DNA from: Symbiodinium natans
Lineage: Eukaryota; Sar; Dinophyceae; Suessiales; Symbiodiniaceae
Reading direction: 5' to 3'
Length of the DNA stretch: 64,000 nucleotides
NCBI GenBank assembly: GCA_905221605.1
Contig: CAJNDS010002546.1
Span: forward strand, 1,032,544 to 1,096,543
Below the pieces are notes generated by a model. That model saw only the letters and a list, made by a program, of their open reading frames with translations. It searched no databases and was not told the DNA's origin. This document shows, piece by piece, positions 48,899 through 59,541 of this stretch. Numbering within the stretch: position 1 is the first letter of the stretch; the number at the start of each line of letters is the position of its first letter. The position numbers were made by a program, and so were the translations under genes.

Positions 48899-50662
48899 AT
48901 GGCATTGCATGGATGTGCATGTGTCGAGCCAGCTCTCCAAGAGGGTTGCGGACCGTTCTGTCTTCCCAGCATGGGAGCGGCGGCGTGTCATGGGGGCGTA
49001 GATTGTTGCGCCGATCAAGGCAATGCCGATGCAGAAGAAGGTGCGACTCGCAAGACCATCCATTCGATGGAATGCTTTGCAGATACGCAGGAGCCCATGT
49101 GCACATTCGATTGCGACGCGGAAGGGGAGCCCATGAAGAATCGTCCAGACATCGACCCTGCAATTGCAACTGCGTCCCTCATGGTCCGACGGGAGCCGCG
49201 AGGGAGCCAAAGCCGCTTGGAGCAAAGTGCCCATTTGGCGCTTGATCGCGAAATCGCCCGCTCAGTCCCGCTGGCACGCACTTTGCAGGGTTTGGGCCAT
49301 CTTTGGCGATCGCGGCCGAACAAAATGAGCCAGGACGAGTTGCTAAGCTTGTGGCAATCTTCCCAGAAGGCAGATTCATACGATGCCTTCCTATCGCACA
49401 CATGGTGGACACCTGGATACCAGAAGTTTTTGTCTCTTTTGTTGCGTTCCTACTGGCACTTTGCCGTGCTTTCTTTTGCCGTGACGTGCCTTGGGATCGT
49501 GATCATGTATGTGTTTGACATCTTGCCAATGCCTTTGACCTTCGCTGCGGAGTTTGCCCAGTGGCGGTATGAGATCCCCTGCGGACCCTGGGCAACCATC
49601 TCGGGATTCGTGGTGTCGCTCCTGACCCTGCTGAGCGCCCCTTCTTTTCCTTGCCAGAGATTCGCCGTTTTCATGGACGTGGCATGCATACATCAAACAG
49701 ATCCTCGGCTGACTAGGCCGACTAGGCCCTTGTGGTTTAAGCCTCGGTGCCTTCGGGCTCGTATTAGTTGCCCTAACCGATGCTTTGCCAGCAAAGGACA
49801 TGCGTTTGCGCGAGCGAGGCATCTATAGCATCGGAGGCTACATGACCGTTGCCAAGGAGCTGCGCATCCTGTGGTCTGCGCCCTGTCGACATTTAGGGTT
49901 TACAGGGCTTAGGTCTTAGGTATGACTGTGGGTCCGCATAATTGCCATTCTTTTTGCCTGGTAGCTTGTTGCTTCATGTTTCCTGGAAGCATCGGGTTTA
50001 GGGTTTAGGGGTTTTGGGGTTTAGGGGTTTAGGGCTTTAGGGCTTTAGGGTCTAGGGGTTAGGGTGTTTAGGGTCTAGGGCCTACACTCCTGCAATCCTA
50101 CAAGGTGCCTTACCTGACGAGGTTGTGGTGCATCTTCGAACTTGCCGGATATCGCAGGGCCAATCCGCAAGGCAAGCTGGTCTTCCAGCCCCTGCTTGTG
50201 GAACGTAACTTCCTGGTTTTTTGGTTCTGCACCTTCCTGTTCAGCTGCACCTTCCACGTCATTAACACAGGTTTGAGGTTGAGGGGCGCGGTTGCTATTC
50301 CCACGCTCTTGGCTTGCGGTGCCCTGCTGCCCGGCGTGCACACCATTCGGAAGGGGTTCCAAGAGCAGCAGCGAAGCCTTCGGGATATGGCGAGCTTTGA
50401 CCTAAGTCGGGTCTCCTGCTCGAGTGACGATGATCGGCAATTCATTCTCACGGCGGTGGCCGAGTGGTATGGAAGCATCGATGCATTTGCAGAATATGTC
50501 CGCGGGCCGCTTCGGGATGAGCTGTTGCAGGTGTACGCAGAGACGCGGGCTCCCATGTCTTACTGCCTGCTTGCATATACTCCGCCGGTCGCCATCTACG
50601 CCGACGTGGTGGGGGCACTCTGGAAGGCAGGAGCGCCCAGCGAGGTGGCGTGCTTGAGTTGA
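48899..50662 (+). CDS. TIR-like protein with transmembrane insertion (three exons)
   Basis: Exons 48899-49699, 49797-49877 and 50105-50662 join in frame to 479 aa. Motifs in order: YDAFLSHTW (161-169), transmembrane helix about 184-206, second helix about 230-248, RFAVFMDVACIHQTD (254-268), RGIYSIGGYMTVAKELRILW (274-293), and RLWCIFEL (300-307). This is the TIR order (first strand DxFxSH, a core strand, then WCxxEL), with two membrane helices inserted after the first strand. Glu306 sits where NAD-cleaving TIR domains have their catalytic glutamate. Two more hydrophobic segments lie at about 329-350 and 356-374. Introns have GA-AG and GC-AG ends, which suits a dinoflagellate. The N-terminal 100 residues are Cys-rich and the start is uncertain. 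The last residues (CLS) may be intron read-through after GAPSEVA, so more exons may follow. Substrate and role unknown. Confidence 0.7.
49700..49796 (+). other. Intron 1 of TIR-like gene (GA-AG)
   Basis: 97 bp from GATCCTCGG to GCAAAG. Removal joins ATACATCAAACA to GACATGCGT, giving IHQT-DMRLRERG without breaking the frame. The boundary is ambiguous by one base because G occurs at both sides. GA is a known non-canonical dinoflagellate 5' splice site. Position inferred from protein continuity. Confidence 0.6.
49878..50104 (+). other. Intron 2 of TIR-like gene (GC-AG) with telomere-like repeats
   Basis: 227 bp from GCGCCCTG to CTACAAG. Removal joins CTGTGGTCT to GTGCCTTAC (LWS-VPYLTRLWC). It carries TTTAGGG-type units at about 49891 and 49994-50082, filling nearly half its length. 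Confidence 0.65.
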
Positions 50663-51110
50663 CTAGTGATGACTAGTGTACTACTACCATAGTACAAGAG
50701 TAGTGTTATAGTTTAAAGTACTATCTAGGGATAACCCCGCTTCCCCCGACCCCGTAACAGCCGCCCGGCTCAGGCGCAGAGCCACAGGACAAGGGGGAGG
50801 GGGTCGGGGGGCAGAGGATGGGTGGGGGGGCCAAGAAGGTGGGGGACAAGGGTTTGGGTGAAAGTAGAGGGCAAAAAAGCTGCTAGCGTTTTCCCGAATG
50901 CATGCGACGATTTTCAGCGGTGGTGGTCTTCGGGAAGTTTCGTCGTTATCGATGACGCATGTATGGTTTTCGTATGTTTTCGTGATGGATGATGGCTGGA
51001 TGGATGGCGTGATGGACTGTGCGGCTTTCCTGTTAGATATGTAAAATCATATGCTTTAAAGTTAAGCACGGGTACTCGCCGCACCTGCCCACAAATCGTG
51101 CTGGCGCGAA
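50663..51110. other. Non-coding stretch, nothing recognised
   Basis: Short TAGT-rich words (50664-50720), a G/C-rich part and GATGGATGG-like sequence. No gene recognised. Confidence 0.45.
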
Positions 51111-51120
51111 GGTGTTCGCA

Positions 51121-51335
51121 TGCGAACGACAACCCTCTGCGCGGCCGCGGGGTGTCGCGACGCTTGCGGGTGGGAGTTCGTATTTTCGTCCGCGAACGAC
51201 AATCCTTTGCGTGGCCTCATGTGGCCGCGGCGTGTCGCGACGCTGGCGCGTGGGAGGCGTGCGCATTTTCGTCCAGGAACGACAACCCTCTGTGTTTTCG
51301 CAGGGTGCGATCGGCAACCCTCTGCGTGTAGGGTT
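51121..51335. repeat. Tandem repeat of 72-82-bp units
   Basis: About three units starting GCGAACGACAACCCTCTGCG (51121, 51193, 51275), each with GGTGTCGCGACGCT and ATTTTCGTCC except the last. Confidence 0.8.
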
Positions 51336-51504
51336 AGGTTTACAGCGACGCACTTGGCGACTATTTTTTAGCGGAGGTGGTTTTCGTGAAGCTTCTTCAT
51401 TGTCGTTGACGCATGGATAGATGTCGTCATGGATGTCGTCATGGATTCGTCGTCATGCATTCGTCATGGATGTCGTCATGGATATCGTGCCGCCGAGCAG
51501 CGGG

Positions 51505-51930
51505 GGGGGCCTTCTTGGGATCAACTTGAAACCAAGATTTCACGTGAAGGCCTTCTTGGGCTCAACCTGAAACCAAGATTTCACCGGAGGGGACTTCTTT
51601 TGCCCAACTTGACAGCCTAATTTCATCGGAGGGGCTGTTTTTGGGTGCAACTTGAAGCTCAAGGTTTCGACGGAGGGCCTTTTTGGGTTCAACTGGAAAC
51701 CAAGATTTCGCCGGAGGGGCTTTCTCGGCATGAACTAGAAACCAAGATTTCACTGGCAGGGCCTTGTTGGGCCCAACTTGGAACAAAGATTTGACTGGAA
51801 GGGCCTTCTTGGGCCCAACTTGAAAACAAGATTTCACCGGTGGGGGCTTTTTTGGGCCCAGCTTGAAACAAGGATTTCACCTGAGGGGCTTTCTTGGGAT
51901 GAGTTTGAAACCAAGATGTCACTGGCAGGT
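51505..51930. repeat. Tandem repeat of about 41-bp units
   Basis: About ten copies of CCTTCTTGGGCCCAACTTGA followed by AACCAAGATTTCACCGGAGGGG. Spacing is 40-44 bp, so frames encoding GLLGPNLKTRFHR-type repeats appear on both strands, but drift between frames argues against a gene. Confidence 0.88.
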
Positions 51931-51950
51931 AGGGAAGTCCGTTCGGCCAG

Positions 51951-51970
51951 CGTCGAAAAATTTTTCGACG
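51951..51970. repeat. 20-bp perfect palindrome
   Basis: CGTCGAAAAATTTTTCGACG is its own reverse complement. Isolated, just after the 41-bp repeat array. Confidence 0.85.
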
Positions 51971-52167
51971 GACCTGTTTTGTGAAAAATCCGATTTAGAC
52001 TTTAAATTTTCGAGTTTGCTGGCGCATTCAATTTGGAGTTCATTGAGTTTTTCTGCCTTTCTGTGATTTCGGGGGGCAATTTTCTCGACGTCGGCAGGGC
52101 GGTCACGTGGCCTGTCCTGAAGGGACGCGCATCGCTCCTGCAGACGCCTCCGGGGCCCTGGGAGATA

Positions 52168-52236
52168 TTAGGGTTTAGGGTTTAGGGTTTAGGGTTTAGG
52201 GTTCAGGGTTTAGGGTTTAGGGTTTAGGGTTTAGGG
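52168..52236. repeat. Telomere-like TTTAGGG tract
   Basis: About ten units, one TTCAGGG variant. Confidence 0.9.
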
Positions 52237-52739
52237 CAGGGAGGCCGGAGGCTCCAAGCTTGCTCCAGCCTTCATCGAGGTTGGTTGGGGGGGGTTTTTA
52301 GTCCACGGGCCCCAAGGGACACCGTTTTCCCCCCCCAACTGCGTTGTCGTACAGACGTGATGTCATCCCTACATGTTTGTGTACAGTTTGACTCTTTTCG
52401 GAAATTCTTCAACGCTGGACATGGGGTTTCCAGGCTTTTGGCTTCTGCGAGTCTGAAGAGAACGAAGGAGAATTTGGCTGCTACCTAGCGGCGCGCCGCA
52501 GTGTGCAGACAACAGCTAACCATGGCAAACAGCCAGCGTTGGGCGTGGGGGATTCTTTCGGGGCCTTGCTACCGTTGGGCCCTGGTAATCCCTGTGCCTC
52601 TACAGGGCTCAGGCGAAAAGATCATGTAGCAGCTACTGAGCTACTCCCAACGGCGGAACGAAATCAAACAGGACCTTATCCCTGGTTCAAGCTCTTGGTC
52701 TTCTCCACAACGACGAGTTTCAGCACGCGATTGACTAGA

Positions 52740-53140
52740 TGACCAAACTTTTCTTCTCCTCCTCCTCCTCCTCCTGTCGGTTCCGTTCGCGCGAAGCTTG
52801 TCTCGTTTTCGCGCTGAGCCTCTTCGTTTTGCGGCTGCACGTTTTTCCGACTAGCTCCTTCGTTTTTCGATTGAGGCTTCCGGACACACGGATTGACCTC
52901 CTGTCGCGGTTCCGTTCGCACGTTCGAAGCTTGTCGCATTTTCGCATTGAGCCCCTTTGTTTGATGGCTGCTCGTTTTCTGACTAGCTCCTTCGTTTTTG
53001 ATTTCGACGCGATTGACCAAAACTTTTCTTCTCCTCCTGTCGCGGTTTTGTTCGCGCGTTCGAAGCTTGTCGCGTTTTCGCACTGAGCCTCATCTTCTTA
53101 CGGCGGCTGCGCGTTTTCCGAATGTCGCATTCGTTTGTCT
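52740..53140. repeat. Imperfect tandem repeat of about 125-150 bp
   Basis: Three copies with shared words GGTTCCGTTCGC, GAAGCTTGTC, GCATTGAGCC and GACTAGCTCCTTCG. Decaying related words continue to about 53350. No gene. Confidence 0.75.
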
Positions 53141-53448
53141 CTTGTCGCCTACGTGTTCCGGATTTGGGGCCTTTGGGTGATTTTTTCCTCGGCGTGCGCG
53201 GCAATTTGAGGCTTTGGGTTTTGCTGACTCAGCCCGCACGGTTTGCTGAGTCAGCCCTTCGCGTTTTCGGACTGAGGCCTGTGCGATTCTTGAATGTGCC
53301 CTCCCGTTGTCTGATTGAAGCTTTCCGTTTTGCTGCCCACGTTTTCTGACTCAACCCTACTGGCACTCGCCCCCAGCTTGCCGGGTTCGGCGGACAGTAT
53401 TACCGTAGTGTTTTTGCAGTCTTCATACGATTCCTAGGGACAACGGGC

Positions 53449-53539
53449 ATGAACAGTTGCACGAGCCTTCACGAGGTATTGTGGACCTACTGCCTTGGAG
53501 AGGGCCTGTCGGGCATCCTGGGCGGCGCGATTCTGGTGA
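53449..53539 (+). other. Possible exon fragment
   Basis: The frame reads HEVLWTYCLGEGLSGILGGAILVK and ends at GTGAAG|GTCC, a plausible splice donor. Hydrophobic, gene-like composition on the same strand as the TIR-like gene, so it could be a later exon of it. Acceptor and frame are unproven, and chance cannot be excluded. Confidence 0.2.
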
Positions 53540-53754
53540 AGGTCCGCTGCGTGCTTTTTTTTTTTTTTACTTTTTATTTTTCTCCATGGACGGATGTTCA
53601 TGATGCGTGGGCGCACAGGCTTCAGCATATGCTATGCAGTATGGCATAGTTTCCTTTAGTCGATGATGGTGTGCTGTAGTATACCATAACGTGGTATAAT
53701 TTTTCCTACTATAGTCTGCTATAATCTCTTATAGTATACTATAGTAGACGATCG

Positions 53755-53897
53755 TATACTATAGTATACTATAGTATACTATAGTATACTATAGTATACT
53801 ATAGTATACTATAGTATACTATAGTATACTATAGTATACTATAGTATACTATAGTATACTATAGTATACTATAGTATACTATAGTATACTATAGTAT
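53755..53897. repeat. Self-complementary 10-bp AT array
   Basis: About fourteen tandem copies of ATAGTATACT, thirteen of them exact. The unit series is its own reverse complement, so it can extrude as a cruciform or fold as a long hairpin. Imperfect copies precede it from about 53680. Confidence 0.93.
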
Positions 53898-53928
53898 GTA
53901 CACACGTACGTGAAAAAAAGTCTCGGAG

Positions 53929-54000
53929 GTGTTGTTCATCCTCGCGAAGCACTTTGCCCAGCCCAAGTTTGCGAGCCGGGGCATGGACTACCTGCAGAGT
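53929..54000 (+). other. Possible exon fragment after AT array
   Basis: After CGGAG|GTG the frame reads VLFILAKHFAQPKFASRGMDYLQ, gene-like, before a stop shortly downstream. Could be an exon of the same unit as 53449-53539 with the AT array in the intron. Very uncertain. Confidence 0.18.
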
Positions 54001-54269
54001 GGCGGTTGCAGAGCTGTTTGAGTATCCCTTTTGTTGGGTTGAGGGTTTAAGGTTTAGGCTTTCCGGTCGCGTCGGTGGCATAATAGTACTGTTACAATGC
54101 CACTATAGTACAAGTACTATTCTAGTTCCATTGTAGTAGGTTATCTGATTTGGGCCTTGGGCCGCGTGTCTGAGGTGTGATGCTGGTCTTTCTTCTGTCG
54201 GTCGGAATCTTTTTGACGAAGCTTGGCATGTTGAAGTCCCAAAAGGCACTGTCACGCACACGTTCGGGT

Positions 54270-54640
54270 CGGTTTTCGGGGTTTAAGGTTCAGGGTTTAG
54301 AATTCTGGCCCCTGAACTGCTTCGGCCTGTCCTAGGGTTCAGGGTTTGGAGCTTTCAGTGTCAAAACATGGAGGAGGCCGGCAGTCTACCGTACTCTGGG
54401 GCTGCCTGGTGCGCTGGCAACCCTTGTGGTGACAGCCCCTCGTCGATTGGAGGGGGGATGGTGCTGCCAGATTCTGCGAGGAACCCTAAACCCTATAAAT
54501 CCCAAGCCCCAAACCCTAAACTCCATACCACGCCAAGAAGCACTGTTAGAGTCGAGCCTAAACCCTGAACCCTGGACGTTAAACCGTAAACCCGTGGTTC
54601 GTCCAGCTACTGTAAACCCTGCACCCTAGAAGCGATAGCC
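54270..54640. repeat. Scattered degenerate telomere-like units
   Basis: TTTAGGG-type words near 54270-54350 and CCCTAAA-type words near 54482-54630, dispersed among other sequence. Confidence 0.6.
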
Positions 54641-54956
54641 CAAGCCCGCCTAAACATTCGAAAGCTAAGCCCTACATGGCGGTTTCCCAAATTCGGGTTA
54701 CCTTACTGGGTCTTATCAAACTGGCGTCCAAACTGGCGTCCTACTATTTGCGGGGCAATTTTAGGGGCCCCCTATTTTCGTAAACCTCCATGTAGCCTAC
54801 AAACCTCAAAGCAAACCCGGGACAAAGTTGGGCTTGCTGCAGGCGCCCTGCTTCGCGGCGATCTTCCGGCGCGACCTTTACAAGTTGGGCCATGCCCTGA
54901 GTCGCTTGGCATCTTCTTCGGGTCTTGGTGCAGGGATGGGAATGATTTCGGGAAGC

Positions 54957-55078
54957 TTGGGGTTTAGGGTTTTTAGGGTCTAGGGTTTAGGGTTTAGGGT
55001 TTAGGGTTTCGGGTTTAGGGTTTAGGGTTTAGGGTTTAGGGTTTAAGGTTTATAGGGTTGAGGGTTTAGAGTTTAGGG
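54957..55078. repeat. Telomere-like TTTAGGG tract
   Basis: About sixteen units, mostly exact in the middle and degenerate at both ends. Confidence 0.9.
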
Positions 55079-55179
55079 GTTTTTGGGGCTTGCGGGCTCG
55101 CCAGGTGGCAACTCAGAGGGTTTTTGGGGTCAAGGCTTCGAAGCCCTCTGTACGGATGTAGCTTCTGAAGGTCTATTCG

Positions 55180-55445
55180 GAGGTCTTATTATCATTATTG
55201 CTAGAATAATTATTACTACCACTATTAAACCAAAAAAATTGTAATTACTATTATTAATTATTATGATTACTACCATTATTACTATTCTTATTTTTGTTTT
55301 TACATTCGTACTCGTTTTGTCACTTGGAGGATGTCTTGGGGTTGACGGACGAAGACTCCCCCACAGGCTTCTTAATACTGCAGTAATATTCTGATAGTGC
55401 TAGAATATTACTATACTAGTACTATTTTAGTACTGCAAATAATAC
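55180..55445. repeat. AT-rich ATT/TTA-repeat segment
   Basis: Low-complexity (ATT)n/(TTA)n-like DNA at 55185-55300, then further AT-rich DNA with ACTAGTACT-like palindromic words at about 55410-55430. No gene. Confidence 0.75.
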
Positions 55446-56235
55446 AAGCATGGTAAAGCCCTGTGGTCTTCTCGTCTGATCAGGCCGTAAGCCCACAAAT
55501 CAGACACCGAAACTTTGAGCCCGAAGTGCCATAAGCTGCGGGTGTATGCTATACACTGATATAGTATGGTATGCTATATGTGGCTATAATATAGTAATCT
55601 CCTTTAAGTCTAATTTAGTAGTTCGCACTTCGCGTCGGACCCTGCAAGGAGCATGCGTCTCAGGGTCATAAATGGCCGTGGTGATGCTGGGTGCATGTGC
55701 AGCTTACCCCAAATTGCCTCGAAGAGGCTTTTTGGCTTTTATGAAGCCAGAGATGCTGCTTCCTTTCCTTTCAGGAGAACCAGGCGTGATTAGGTTTGGC
55801 ACAGCCTGCGGCAACAAGCCGGCGATCTTGGCCTCTTTGCGTCCTGCTCTTGAGATTGTTCATTGTCTATACCTCATTGCGAGGACCCCTATACATCCTC
55901 AATCATCTCACACTTGCCCTTATGCTCTGCTCCACATGGCCTCGTAAAGGCCTGAAGAGGATTTGAGAACTGGTGCTGCCCATCGGCAGAAACAGGCGTG
56001 AACTTTGCTGTTGTCCTATTCACGTCTTACTTCCGCATATTCGAGGACCTGTATGATCATATGTATATACCCAAGCTAGTAAGAAGGTTTACCGTGTGAG
56101 GGTACCTTAGCAAGGAGCCCCTGTCAAGTTTATGGCAAGTCTTCGGCAAGTTGAGAATGAGCTCATTGTCATGAAACAGCAGCCGGGCTTGGCGCAGCCA
56201 GCGTTTGTGCCAGCCCAGATTCCTGACAGCCTAAC
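55446..56235. other. Non-coding stretch with one weak open frame
   Basis: A 91-codon + frame (55672-55947, starting MAVVMLGACAAYPK) is free of repeats but matches no family I know and has no supporting splice or initiation context. Otherwise nothing recognised. Confidence 0.3.
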
Positions 56236-56237
56236 AG

Positions 56238-56332
56238 CCCCTAAACCCTTAACCCTAAACCCTAATCCCTAAACCCTAAACTCTAAGCCCTGAACCCTAA
56301 ACCCTATAAACCCTAAACCCCTACACCTTGAA
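56238..56332. repeat. Telomere-like CCCTAAA tract
   Basis: About ten CCCTAAA-type units, C-strand orientation. A second, weaker tract lies at 56432-56505. Confidence 0.85.
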
Positions 56333-56518
56333 GCCTGAACTCTGAAGCCCCAAAGCCTGGACTCTGGTCTCCGGGTACTCATCGAGCCGTGAAACACATG
56401 CGCGAAGAAACTGGCTTGACATTTGAGATGCTGAACCCTGAAACCTAAACCCTGCACCCTAAACCACTCTAAACCTGAAACCCTTAAACCCTAAAACGCC
56501 CTAAGCCTGGGTATTGGG

Positions 56519-59030
56519 GCTGTGATCCTTGAGCTGTACAATGCGGTGACAACCTTGAGGCATTCTGGTTTTCAGGTGAGTGTAGTTTCTTCGCTTGTCG
56601 GAGTCCACTCCCGGACCTCCGGATCCCTCTGCAACTTCTCTGACTGCTCCGATTTACTGCGATTTCTTGGAGCACTTTTGCTGTTGGGAATTGGCTTCGC
56701 CACTCAGTTACAGATTTTGGCCATTCACCCGTGGGGGGGCTCCCGCATCAATAGCTGTCCTTCACTGGGCCTATTGATACTGCGACATCTACGGGCGAGA
56801 TGTTGTACAACCAGGACATGGAGGAATCGGCGGCGCCTGCTGACGTCGAGGAGTGGCAACAGTCAATCACTCCAGTGTGTTCGTTCCTGTCTCGCCGGGA
56901 GAGGTTGCTTGTTCTTCGTGGTTTTCCCTAAGCCCTATAAACTCTCGAAACATCACCAGGCCCTAAGCCAAATTCCGCTGTTAGGGCCAGGGCTCGTGCA
57001 TGTGGGATCGGGGATTTGGGGCGTCGAGTTGAGGGCGAGATGCAGGCAGGGCAAGAGCTTATGGTCCAGGGTTTCGGGTTGAGGACTGAGATGTACTGCT
57101 CCGCGGCAAGAACTTTTCGCTTGCCAACATGTACGTGGAGGCTGGGGGCAGCAGTGCTTCCATGACCATGATGGCAATTCTCAGTTGGAACCCTGAAATT
57201 TATCCAAGTCATATCAGTACCTTACAGAAGCAATCCATGCCTGTTTTAGCATAGCTCCCTCCTGAGCCCCTTCAGGTTAATCTATGTCTATCTGCCACAG
57301 GACGCCATGGCTTAGATGCAAGCAGCTGGCAGCTCAGTGCACACGTGTTGCTGAACAAGCTGGGCTACAACAGGCAGGGCAGAGGGCAGAGGGAAAGTGC
57401 CAGCAAAGCATTGGCAATTCTGGGTAAAGCCGTCCGGGCGGACCTTTAACAGAGAGACATTCCCCTGCCGCAGGCAATAGCGCTGGAGTCCGCCAACACT
57501 TACGATCCGGCAACAACCCTGCGCGATCATCGCGGCGGTCTGATCGATCTGAGCACTTCTGCTTTGCAAAAGACGTAGGTCTCGGAATGAAGTGACGTGC
57601 TCTGCCATTTCCTGAAGTCGCCACGTTTCCCGTGTGAAGAGTCTCGTGGTGTTTGTCGGGGGCTGATTTCTATGCGGGGTCTAGTTGCCCCCCCAAAGTT
57701 GCTCCATGAAAATGGTCCGCGCCGCGCGTCCCCTTCCATGAAAGTTGCACTGTTGCAGCCAAAAGGCAGGGGGCACGTTAGATGTTGCATGCAAGGATGC
57801 CTTCAAGAGCCTGAAGGGTAAGGGTTGCGTGTCGGCGCGTGGCCTTGTGGACCCATATCAGTATATTGCAACATATTGCATTTGCTCGCATCGCTGTGTG
57901 AAGGGCTTCCCGGCTTCTATTTTCCCACGCTGGAACAAGATGGGACGCCGAGAATGCCTTGCGTGAGAGGGTGCGATTTTTGTGCGCGGCTTGCACGTCC
58001 TGCAGACGCATTTGGGGTTGAACAAGCCGTGAACAAGAAGCACGATGTCGCCCAATCTCTGCTGCAGTATGCTGTCCAGCTGTGTCTGCCGGGGCGCTGG
58101 ACTTGTGGGCTGTTGATTGCAATCGATCCCGTTGTGGTGTCTGACACATGAACACAAATCGCCATGTGTCACCCAGTTCCTACTATTCACTTCTGCAGTA
58201 CGCTGGTGAGGCATGGTTGCCCAGACTGTGAAGGCTTGCCTACGGAGGCATGCCCGACTTGCGCAATGCAGGGCTGCTGATGACGCAGTTCGGCCGCTGC
58301 CTGCCCGCCTTCACCGAGAGACTCGGACGTACTTGGGCTCCGCGGCTGATTGACAACTGGAGCTCATCTCCCGGGTAGCTTGGTGAGGACTCCGTTTCGG
58401 GTGAAGCTAGGGAATGTCGAGCCGGGATTGTGGACTTGTGGCTGAAAAGGCCTGCATCACCGTTTTGCAGCCGATTGGGGGGTTCTGCGGGGCTCCTGTA
58501 TATAACCCCCCCAAAAAAAGAGGCGGGGCCTTAGTCCTTTCTGCAGTCCAAGCAGGGCTCTGTACCTGCTCGTGCGACCAACCACCGCAGCCACCTTGCG
58601 AGTCCAGAAAATCCTTGGGGGAGCTCCTGGCTCCGGGGTAGGATGGCTCGGTGGTATTGGAGGCTTCCTGCTCATAGGCGCTATGTCCTGAATGGGCTTA
58701 GCCATGGGCGTGGTGTTTGCTGAAGAACCAATAGACGTCTGCTCACCCAGACTTCTCCTGGCTCCATGCTGGCTCGTTGACATGGTGCCTGTCCTGCTGG
58801 TATTTGTTGCGATAGGAGTCATAGTTGTCACCACGGGAATCATAGTTGTAACCAAGAAAAACCATATCACCAATTGTTCCACCAAGCATCCTCGGTGTTG
58901 TCTACGAGGGTGCGCTTGCATCCGCCCTGGATGACCTCGAGAGGGGGCCTGCTCATCCCGCTCCCACGCTCTTGCAGGGCAAAGCGAGGTTGCCGATGGC
59001 GAAGTGAAGTCCAGTCAGGAAAGGCGGAAT
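56519..59030. other. Mixed sequence, no confident gene
   Basis: Two stretches look mildly exon-like on +: about 56519-56577 (VILELYNAVTTLRHSGFQ ending at CAG|GTGAG) and about 57104-57190 (KNFSLANMYVEAGGSSASM). They share no evident frame or family. Open frames of 90-190 codons on both strands elsewhere lack recognisable motifs. Confidence 0.3.
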
Positions 59031-59039
59031 CTTTCTCGG

Positions 59040-59248
59040 ATGTGGCATGCTACATGTTTTTGCGAGCTGGGCAACTTGTAGAAAGACGATGCTCGGCCTT
59101 CAATTTTGTTGAGTCCGAAGGACTCCTTGCGCTCTCGCGCAAAGCCTTCGCACATTGATCACAGGAGTGGCATGCGTGACACTTTTGCGAGCCGGCAACG
59201 TGTATAGTCGCAGTGCTAGCCGCTGTTGAGTCAGAAGGACTCAGCAAC
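59040..59248. repeat. Imperfect direct repeat
   Basis: GTGGCATGC...TTTTGCGAGC...GTTGAGTC(C/A)GAAGGACTC occurs at about 59043-59126 and again at about 59168-59240. Confidence 0.7.
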
Positions 59249-59541
59249 GTCGCAAAGCATGTTTAGATTCACCATGGTTCACCCTTGTACAGTACAGCGG
59301 GTGTAGGAGCAACGCAAAAGGAGAGGAACCCAACTTCCTACAAATCCCTGCCTTTTGGATATCTTTGCTAGGTGGCATGTGGATGGGCACCACTATCTTC
59401 CAACCAGTGCAGCCAGGGTCGGTGGTTTTGAGGCCTCGTTTGGAGTCAACGGCCTTTGTGCATCTCGGCTCCAGCATTTTGCATTCAGAGCCCCGCGCAC
59501 CTCTCAACACCTCGATCTACAGCTTCGCTTGTAAAGTCGCA

